DNA of 5,504 bases from Pseudomonadota bacterium (GTDB taxonomy: Bacteria > Bdellovibrionota_B > Oligoflexia > Silvanigrellales > Silvanigrellaceae), in NCBI GenBank assembly GCA_027490595.1, contig JAIXXU010000291.1, positions 1 to 5,504 of the forward strand. Reading direction: 5' to 3'. Numbering within the stretch: the first letter of the stretch is position 1; every line of letters begins with the position of its first letter. Below the pieces are notes generated by a model. That model was not told the DNA's origin. It was given only the letters and a program-made list of their open reading frames with translations, and ran no database searches. Both the position numbers and the translations under genes were made by a program. Below are positions 1 through 4,068 of the stretch, in pieces.

Positions 1-123
1 GAAGAGCTTGGGTTGGATCATTTCGAGGGTCGCTCTTGGATTGGATTGCATCATCATATCACATTGTGTTTCATGGCGTATTACTTTCTTATTTTTTTTT
101 TTTTTTTTTTTAAAAAAAAATAA
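1..123 (+). CDS. C-terminal end of an IS701-like DDE transposase (5' part lies outside the window)
   Basis: Frame 1 is open from the first base to a TAA at 121-123 and encodes about 40 residues. It begins [13 protein letters not shown] and continues with GLHHHITLC and MAYYFL. The string [10 protein letters not shown] followed by a HHH cluster is typical of the C-terminal end of IS701-type transposases (DDE_5-like nuclease fold). The E of DHFEGRSW is in the place expected for the third catalytic acidic residue. From position 92 the frame reads through a T20A9 tract, so the protein ends in six Phe and three Lys. The family normally continues with ordinary helical sequence, so the natural C-terminus has probably been lost or slipped. 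Whether the rest of the gene is intact cannot be judged from this window. I read this as an IS end, probably inactive. Confidence 0.72.
   Translation, partial: EELGLDHFEGRSWIGLHHHITLCFMAYYFLIFFFFFFKKK
92..120. repeat. T20A9 homopolymer tract
   Basis: Twenty consecutive T (92-111) are followed directly by nine A (112-120). The tract lies inside the last codons of the IS701-like transposase. The A9 arm can fold back on the T run, but there is no GC-rich stem, so it is not a standard intrinsic terminator. Such long runs slip easily during replication and sequencing, so the exact length is uncertain. Confidence 0.85.
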
Positions 124-132
124 AAATATCTT

Positions 133-161
133 TTTCTAAATCTCGAACGTGGTTATGTCAA
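133..161 (-). promoter_or_regulatory. Sigma-70-like promoter candidate pointing left
   Basis: On the - strand, TTGACA (161-156) is followed after exactly 17 bases by TAGAAA (138-133). The -35 is a perfect consensus and the -10 matches TATAAT at four of six positions. It points towards the 3' end of the IS701-like gene, so transcription would be antisense to that gene and would have to cross the T20A9 run. In DNA this AT-rich a chance match is possible, and no gene is seen downstream inside the window. Confidence 0.28.
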
Positions 162-232
162 CTCTCAAAAATACATCTATGTTTATGCGGTAGGTCTTAC
201 ATTTTTAAAAATAAACACTTCTACAATTCTTA

Positions 233-236
233 TTAA
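233..236. repeat. Left candidate target-site duplication TTAA of the intact IS
   Basis: TTAA abuts the left end of the element and is repeated at 1820-1823 at the right end. The motif is palindromic and common in AT-rich DNA, so one pair alone is weak. The decayed second copy has TTAA at 2434-2437 and TTAT at 3161-3164 at the same spacing from its ends, which supports a 4-bp TTAA target. Confidence 0.55.
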
Positions 237-237
237 T

Positions 238-264
238 CCCTAACTTCCGAAGCTTTACGTAATA
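238..264 (+). repeat. Left terminal inverted repeat (transposase 3' side)
   Basis: The outer core CCCTAACTTCC matches the reverse complement of 1808-1818 exactly, and 22 of 27 bases agree over the full arm. The transposase stop codon (255-257, complement) lies inside it. The same core, as TTCGGAAGTTAG, recurs at 3147-3158 at the 3' end of the decayed copy. Confidence 0.85.
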
Positions 265-1691
265 TGAGTATCAATTTTCTTTAAAATATTGCTTACCTTT
301 GTTGGAATTTCAGATGTAACCCAAGTATTGTTTATTCTTATCTTCTTTATCAGAGATAAATACAACAATAAATCTTTTGGAGTAAGTCTCTTAAGAATCT
401 CATTTTTTATTAGAATTTTATATATTTTGTAATAACATATTAATGAAATATGGTTTATAAAAAACCAAGATTCAAGTTCTCTTTCGCCCCGCATATAAGT
501 TTTATCGGATTCTAATGTGTTTTTTAACGCATCAAACATTGTTTCAATTTGAAGCCTGCTTTTATATTTCTTATAGATAAATTCTAGTGCTGAATTATTT
601 AAATTAGTTAGAATTGATAAAGTGCCGAAAGAGTGTTCTGATTCATGAAAATCATCTTTAGTATAGTTCATATGATTGTTTTCAATTCTTATAAAATAAT
701 CTTCAGTTTCCTTTGTCTTTAAACGCTCATCAAGAAATGTTACAATTTTTTTTCCATTATTAATTTTTGAAACATACCAGATAACTCTGTTTTCAAACAA
801 AAAATTTCCAGTGAATTCTTTTTTATTTCCTGTTCTTATTTTTGTATAATTAATTTTTTTATTATTCCTCCTAAGTGGTAGGATATACTTAAACTTCTCT
901 TCATCTAGAAAACTTACATTTTTTTCTGAATAAAATCCTTTGTCGGCAACAATTATTGCGTTTCTTAAACCGCTTTCCTCAAGGCTTAATTTAAAAGCTC
1001 TTACATCTTTAACATTACCAGGCAAAATTCGATAATAAGAAGGAGCCTGTTCGGTTTCTGAAAATGCGTAAAGCAAATTAATTTGTAAGTCGTCTTTATT
1101 TGAACTATTGTATCCAAGTTGGTTTATACCTAAGTTTGAAGACTGGTTAAAAATATGTGTAGCGTCAAACAAAATATTTTCATCTTCTGATAGAAAGGAT
1201 TTCATAAATTTTACAATATTTTCCCTTTTTTCCCCTAGTCTTCTAAACAAGATAGTTAAATCATTAGAACCTAATTTTAAGTTTTCGTATTTATTTGATA
1301 AAAACGAATTTTCATAAAGAAATTTCATATTTTTTAGTGGTGATTGATATAAAATTCTTAAATAAGATAACGTTATTATTTCACGCCAATATTCGGGAAA
1401 ATGTTTTTCTAAAGCGCTCCTTATTTCGCCAGTAAGTTCTATTAGAAATTGAGTTCCTCCGAATTCTTTTGTGCTAATATTTGATTTTTCATCAGATATA
1501 TTTAGCTTTATTCTGGGTTTTATTAGACCTTTTTCTGTTATTTTACCAAGAAATGCTAGAGTAACTTTTTTTGCTCGTTTCTTTTCTTTGTCCCATACAG
1601 ATGTTATTTTATAAAGGTAATATTTGTCGCCAAACTTTCTAACTTCAGTTCCTTTTTGTTTGTGCTTCATTACCCAAAGCGGATATTCCAT
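255..1691 (-). CDS. IS4-superfamily (IS1634-like) DDE transposase
   Basis: This 478-aa transposase would catalyse cut-and-paste or related movement of the element around it, binding the terminal repeats. The N-terminal segment (residues 8-58: HKQKGTEVRKF, KYYLYKITSVWDKEKKRAKK, LGKITEKG) is a basic region common to a branch of IS4-type transposases. The RNase-H-like catalytic core follows. The first Asp is D176 in LFDATHIF, the second D250 in IIVADKGFYS, and the Glu is E383. The hallmark Y-(2)-R-(3)-E-(6)-K is complete at Y376, R379, E383 and K390. An insertion domain rich in beta-type sequence lies between D250 and E383. The ATG at 1691-1689 is chosen because GGAG stands five bases upstream and because the decayed copy aligns from this same codon. 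No frameshift or internal stop is present. No convincing promoter was seen in the 100-base leader. Confidence 0.93.
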   Translation of the reverse strand: MEYPLWVMKHKQKGTEVRKFGDKYYLYKITSVWDKEKKRAKKVTLAFLGKITEKGLIKPRIKLNISDEKSNISTKEFGGTQFLIELTGEIRSALEKHFPEYWREIITLSYLRILYQSPLKNMKFLYENSFLSNKYENLKLGSNDLTILFRRLGEKRENIVKFMKSFLSEDENILFDATHIFNQSSNLGINQLGYNSSNKDDLQINLLYAFSETEQAPSYYRILPGNVKDVRAFKLSLEESGLRNAIIVADKGFYSEKNVSFLDEEKFKYILPLRRNNKKINYTKIRTGNKKEFTGNFLFENRVIWYVSKINNGKKIVTFLDERLKTKETEDYFIRIENNHMNYTKDDFHESEHSFGTLSILTNLNNSALEFIYKKYKSRLQIETMFDALKNTLESDKTYMRGERELESWFFINHISLICYYKIYKILIKNEILKRLTPKDLLLYLSLIKKIRINNTWVTSEIPTKVSNILKKIDTHIT

Positions 1692-1722
1692 GGTTACTCC
1701 ATATTACGTTCATACGTAATAT
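1692..1722 (-). promoter_or_regulatory. Transposase leader: perfect stem-loop abutting the Shine-Dalgarno
   Basis: On the - strand, ATATTACG (1722-1715) and CGTAATAT (1708-1701) form a perfect 8-bp stem with a 6-base loop. GGAG (1700-1697) follows at once, with five bases to the ATG. In an mRNA the helix would stand against the ribosome-binding site and could reduce initiation. The arm sequence also resembles the inner part of the terminal repeats (GCGTAATA at 1799-1792), so it could instead be an internal transposase-binding site that represses the promoter. Both roles are inference. The decayed copy retains only part of the symmetry. Confidence 0.6.
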
Positions 1723-1791
1723 GAAAATATCACAAAAATTATTTAATGCAACATGACTTTATTGAAAAAAGTTAAAGAAATTAGCCAGACC

Positions 1792-1818
1792 TATTACGCA
1801 AGCTTTAGGAAGTTAGGG
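1792..1818 (-). repeat. Right terminal inverted repeat (transposase 5' side)
   Basis: Read on the - strand it starts CCCTAACTTCC, like the left arm, and shares 22 of 27 positions with it. The five mismatches all lie in the inner part. The corresponding 5' end of the decayed copy (2439-2465) matches it at 20 of 27 positions. Confidence 0.85.
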
Positions 1819-1819
1819 G

Positions 1820-1823
1820 TTAA
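1820..1823. repeat. Right candidate target-site duplication TTAA
   Basis: This is the partner of TTAA at 233-236. Removing the element and one TTAA joins two segments that form a continuous short reading frame on the - strand (see the interrupted frame at 1836-1887). Confidence 0.5.
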
Positions 1824-1835
1824 ATTTGGGCTAGA

Positions 1836-1887
1836 CATAAAATTTCCTTCACAAACAGGTTGCGACTTAGGACCCCTTTTCTTTATA
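1836..1887 (-). promoter_or_regulatory. Promoter-like box, ribosome-binding site and start codon of a short frame interrupted by the IS
   Basis: On the - strand, TATAAA (1887-1882) precedes AAGGAA (1849-1844), which stands five bases before an ATG (1838-1836). The frame MSSPNL runs into the IS after six codons. If the IS and one TTAA are removed, it continues at 236 as IRIVEVFIFK and NVRPTA to a TAA at 185-183, 22 codons in all. The start signals are good, but a frame of this length can be open by chance and the product is not recognised. It may be the eroded start of a longer lost gene. A possible -35 (TTGAAA, 1908-1903) is only 15 bases from the TATAAA box. Confidence 0.3.
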
Positions 1888-2033
1888 ATCTAGCTTCTTT
1901 TTTTTCAAGATATAATTTCAAAGATCGAAATAGTGTCTCTTTGTTGGACAATCTGGTGTTTTTTGATCGGAAAAACAAAAACGCCCCAAGAGTTACAAAG
2001 GTTATACTACTTTTTATTTGAGGTGAATGATTC

Positions 2034-2198
2034 TTAAAATTCTGTAATTTCTTCTAATGGCACTCTTAAGGCTTCAATTGTGAGGTCTTCCGTTTTCAGC
2101 GGTTGAGCAAGATTTTCAAAAATCACCCTCTTTAAATCAGCTAAATAAAAAAAATCTAAAAATTGACCGCTTGCCCCCCTCTCCGACTTTACACGTAT
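2034..2198 (-). pseudogene. Coding-like remnant of unknown identity (about 53 codons, no start)
   Basis: From a TGA at 2201-2199 the frame is open to TAA at 2036-2034. It reads RVKSERGASG, QFLDFFYLAD, LKRVIFENLA, QPLKTEDLTI and EALRVPLEEITEF. The mixed, helix-like composition and lower AT content look like real protein, unlike the flanking DNA. There is no ATG in the frame and no ribosome-binding site. A second frame starts at ATG 2202-2200 (MNTCKVGEGGKRSIF) and would join the first if the T8 run (A8 at 2147-2154 on the + strand) were one base shorter, giving a protein of about 55 residues. I do not recognise the family. It could be the tail of a lost gene or of another mobile element. Confidence 0.35.
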
Positions 2199-2206
2199 TC
2201 ATATTT

Positions 2207-2239
2207 GGTTCATTTTTATGAATCGAGGCGAGAAGCGCC
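2207..2239. repeat. Two adjacent small stem-loops
   Basis: GGTTCAT (2207-2213) pairs with ATGAATC (2218-2224) across a TTTT loop with one G-T pair. Two bases further on, GGCG (2227-2230) pairs with CGCC (2236-2239) around AGAAG. No T-run follows on either strand, so a terminator is not supported. They sit just upstream of the coding-like remnant and may mark an element end. Confidence 0.35.
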
Positions 2240-2243
2240 AAGG

Positions 2244-2296
2244 AATAAGATGTCTCTTGAAGTCAAAAAAAGAAAATTAAAATAAATAAGATGTCT
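2244..2296 (+). repeat. 12-bp direct repeat AATAAGATGTCT
   Basis: The 12-mer occurs at 2244-2255 and again at 2285-2296, 41 bases apart. No gene boundary or element end coincides with either copy. It may be a trace of a small duplication or target duplication, or simple chance in AT-rich DNA. Confidence 0.4.
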
Positions 2297-2350
2297 TATA
2301 AAAAACATGACTAAGTTTTAAAATAAAAGAAAAACATCTCACTTTTATTC

Positions 2351-2377
2351 GATGCTACCGCATCACATGACACATGT
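2351..2377. repeat. Two neighbouring perfect 5-bp hairpins
   Basis: GATGC-TACC-GCATC (2351-2364) is followed directly by ACATG-ACA-CATGT (2365-2377). Both are perfect but short. No poly-T follows, and no gene end lies nearby. A function is not apparent. Confidence 0.3.
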
Positions 2378-2438
2378 AATGTTAGAGAAGTTGTATTTTC
2401 AAGATTGAAGAGCCTTGTAGCAAAAAAAATTCATTAAT

Positions 2439-2465
2439 CTCTAACTTCTGAAATTTTGCCCAATA
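2439..2465 (+). repeat. 5' terminal inverted repeat of the decayed IS
   Basis: CTCTAACTTCTGAA corresponds to the outer part of the intact right repeat (CCCTAACTTCC core). Over 27 bases, 20 agree with each of the intact arms. Homology continues without a break into the leader of the transposase, which fixes this as the 5' end. Confidence 0.75.
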
Positions 2466-2562
2466 AGTCCGCCTTATTTTTTTGGCTTTTTTAATAAAAT
2501 TATGCTGTATTAAATAGTTTTTGTAATTTTTTTACTACGGATGAAGGTAATATAGAGTAACT

Positions 2563-3146
2563 ATCGAATATCAGCTTTGAGTAATTAAGCATAAACAAAA
2601 GTGAACTAAAGTTAGAAATTTTGGTTACAAATATCAAATTTATAGAATATAATCTTTAAGATACCTAAAAAACCAGCAAAAAATTTACTCAATTATTTCA
2701 TAATAAATTTAAATAAAAATCTCTAATAAAAAATAAATTTAAATATTTTTAATTAAGAATTAAATATTATTTCAAAAAATCGGAGATTTCAATTTATAAC
2801 GGAGCTTACTGACGAAATCAGGAGCGCTTTAGAACAACATTTTCTTGACCATTATCTTGAAATAATAAAGCTATCTTATTTAAAATTTTATATCAATCTC
2901 CATAAAAAATATGAATACTTAAAATTATGCTCTAACGATTTAAATATATTTTTTAGAAGAACTTTCAATAAAAGGAAAAATATTGTAAAATTTATAAAAT
3001 ATTTTTATCAGTCTTCAAACTATCAGATAAAACAACTCGGTTAGAATATTTTAAACAATCATGAACCACAGATTAATTTGAACCAGTTTTATCTTCCAGG
3101 AATGTTTGCGACGATAAAGAAGTAAGCAATGTATTGCTAATATACG
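2563..3146 (+). pseudogene. Degenerate IS4-superfamily transposase
   Basis: This is a broken copy of the transposase at 255-1691. The start codon has become ATC (2563-2565). The first codons read IEYQL-stop-VIKHKQK-stop-TKVRNFG, against MEYPLWVMKHKQKGTEVRKFG in the intact gene. A very AT-rich stretch (about 2640-2790) still aligns at DNA level with small indels. From 2790 the frame gives QFITELTDEIRSALEQHF, IIKLSYL and KYEYLKLCSNDLNIFFRR, matching intact residues 81-150. About 12 codons are missing near residues 118-130, about 11 more around catalytic D176, and everything from about residue 210 to 462 is gone. D176, D250 and E383 are therefore all absent. No functional product is expected. 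Confidence 0.88.
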
Positions 3147-3158
3147 TTCGGAAGTTAG
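3147..3158 (-). repeat. 3' terminal repeat core of the decayed IS
   Basis: TTCGGAAGTTAG is identical to the reverse complement of the left arm of the intact IS (241-252). The bases just inside it (ATATACG) resemble the intact ATATTACG, with about six bases deleted between. This identifies the 3' end of the decayed element and confirms its inverted orientation. Confidence 0.8.
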
Positions 3159-3222
3159 ACTTATTTCACCTTCTAAAAATTCAATTATTGTATCTTTATT
3201 TTTACATATAAAAATAGTCAAG

Positions 3223-3240
3223 GTAATTTTATTAAATTAC
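3223..3240. terminator. AT-rich stem-loop downstream of the acyltransferase gene
   Basis: GTAATTT and AAATTAC form a perfect 7-bp stem with a 4-base loop, about 57 bases past the acyltransferase stop on the - strand. The stem is almost pure AT and is followed on the - strand by CTTGAC rather than a T-run, so it is at best a weak terminator. The rest of 3161-3297 shows no other structure and no gene. Confidence 0.25.
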
Positions 3241-3297
3241 AGATAATTGTTATAGACATTTTGTAGTTATCAATTTTAAAAGTTCTCATTGAGGACA

Positions 3298-4056
3298 CTA
3301 AGACTCTCGCGCTTCTAAAGAACAATGCAATAAATTATTCATTTTTTGGCACAAGTTTTTATGAAAATCCTTCAACCGTTCTTCATTGTTTTTTTTAGAA
3401 AATGAACAAGCGGGAGGATAAAATGGTCCATCAATCATGTGCGTAAGTTTTACTCGATTCGGAATGACAGGAAAAAACTTATTCATACCATGAGCCAAAG
3501 GCACCGGTAATCTGAATTTTTCGTAACATATTTCCGTTATTTTGCTTTTTTTTACGTGATATATATCATCAGAGTTTGCACAAGCTGCTAGTACAATAGG
3601 CCGTTGCGTTTCCATGGAAAGACGAGCAAACCCCAGACGATCATCCCAGTTAACCCTATATTTGTCTTCATAAGGCCTCAACGCTTCTTTCATACCGCCC
3701 GGTGCAATAAGAACAGATTCTCCATTTAAAATAACCTGCTTAACAGCGTCATAACCAGGTTTTGGAACCGCAGTAGACAGCGCGACAAATTTTCGAAAAA
3801 ACAATGATTTTGTAAAAGTCTTATCAATAACAGGCCGCATCCAGTAGTCGTGTTGCCAATAAAAAAAACCCATCAAAAGTAAAATATCATAGGTAGCCAG
3901 ACTGTGGTTTGTCACGAAAATATAATTTTCATCTAAAGAAAACGTCTTTTCAAAAATTACATGATGATCATGATAATTCTTTAGTTTATTATAAACAGGT
4001 GTAAAAATATTAACGCATTTTTCAATATCGCTATCATTCAAAACATTTATATTCAT
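3298..4056 (-). CDS. Acyltransferase of the MGAT/TMEM68-like lysophospholipid acyltransferase branch
   Basis: This 252-aa enzyme probably transfers a fatty acyl group to a lysophospholipid or mono/diacylglycerol at the membrane. The acyltransferase block I is NHSLATYD (residues 50-57). The catalytic H51 is five residues from D57, the HX5D spacing of TMEM68/MGAT-like enzymes rather than the HX4D of PlsC. The second block, IAPGGMKEALRP (117-128), has the PGG-x-x-EA pattern of the same branch. WDDRLGFARLSMETQRPIV (137-155) and PNRVKLTHMIDGPF (199-212) correspond to its later conserved regions. Residues 59-68 are hydrophobic and may dip into the membrane. The ATG lies 12 bases after the patatin stop, with only an A-rich AAAAGAAAA upstream as a weak ribosome-binding site, so translation may depend on its upstream neighbour. 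The substrate is not determined by the sequence. Confidence 0.8.
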   Translation of the reverse strand: MNINVLNDSDIEKCVNIFTPVYNKLKNYHDHHVIFEKTFSLDENYIFVTNHSLATYDILLLMGFFYWQHDYWMRPVIDKTFTKSLFFRKFVALSTAVPKPGYDAVKQVILNGESVLIAPGGMKEALRPYEDKYRVNWDDRLGFARLSMETQRPIVLAACANSDDIYHVKKSKITEICYEKFRLPVPLAHGMNKFFPVIPNRVKLTHMIDGPFYPPACSFSKKNNEERLKDFHKNLCQKMNNLLHCSLEARES

Positions 4057-4068
4057 GAAAATTTTCTT

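Larger units (their letters stand above)
237..1819 (-). mobile_element. Intact IS4-superfamily insertion sequence, about 1.58 kb
   Basis: The element is bounded by imperfect 27-bp inverted repeats at 238-264 and 1792-1818 (22 of 27 positions agree, the outer 11 perfectly), just inside candidate TTAA duplications. It carries a single transposase on the - strand whose stop codon lies inside the left repeat, which is typical of compact ISs. Its leader holds a perfect 8-bp stem-loop next to the ribosome-binding site. The frame is uninterrupted and the catalytic residues are present, so the copy could still be active. The YREK signature and length fit the IS4 superfamily, with IS1634-like groups the closest I can name. 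The 4-bp duplication is shorter than usually described for IS1634, so the subgroup is left open. Confidence 0.85.
1824..2433. other. 610-bp spacer between the two IS copies, without an intact gene
   Basis: No reading frame with a credible start and length is found on either strand. The spacer holds the start signals of the interrupted short frame (1836-1887), a weak fold-back with a 9-bp arm pair at 1955-1963 and 1977-1985, a coding-like remnant (2034-2198, - strand), two adjacent small stem-loops (2207-2239), a 12-bp direct repeat (2244-2255 and 2285-2296) and two more perfect 5-bp hairpins (2351-2377). The remnant is visibly less AT-rich than its surroundings, as expected for a decayed gene in a drifting intergenic region. 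Confidence 0.6.
2438..3160 (+). mobile_element. Decayed, internally deleted second copy of the same IS (about 0.72 kb)
   Basis: This segment aligns with the intact IS from end to end but in the opposite orientation. It has a 5' terminal repeat (2439-2465, 20 of 27 bases), a leader with the matching stretch up to GAGTAAC before the lost start, and N-terminal transposase sequence. A large deletion follows, then the original 3' end: GTAAGCAAT at 3122-3130 matches the last transposase codons, and TTCGGAAGTTAG at 3147-3158 matches the terminal repeat. It is about 860 bp shorter than the intact copy. Most substitutions are towards A or T, indicating long neutral drift. TTAA (2434-2437) and TTAT (3161-3164) fit an eroded 4-bp target duplication. 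It cannot move by itself, but with both ends left it could have been a substrate for a transposase supplied in trans. Confidence 0.85.

Noticed and set aside
1108..1317. Open frame of 69 codons on the + strand
   Set aside because: It lies wholly antisense within the transposase gene, opposite conserved codons around the first catalytic Asp, and has no ribosome-binding site or recognisable motif.
1955..1985. Possible terminator hairpin (GGTGTTTTT with AAAAACGCC)
   Set aside because: The stem is mostly A-T with one G-T pair and a 13-base loop, and no T-run follows on either strand. It does not qualify as an intrinsic terminator.
2244..2377. Short repeats and hairpins considered as a CRISPR-like array
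   Set aside because: There are only two copies of a 12-mer and unrelated hairpins, with no regular repeat-spacer structure and no cas genes.
237..3160. The two inverted IS copies considered as a composite transposon carrying a passenger gene
   Set aside because: The copies are very different in age, each has its own candidate target duplication, and the DNA between them contains no intact gene.
3040..3220. Open frame on the - strand through the end of the decayed IS
   Set aside because: It crosses the boundary of the decayed element, lacks a start codon with a ribosome-binding site, and resembles nothing recognisable. It is best read as a chance frame.
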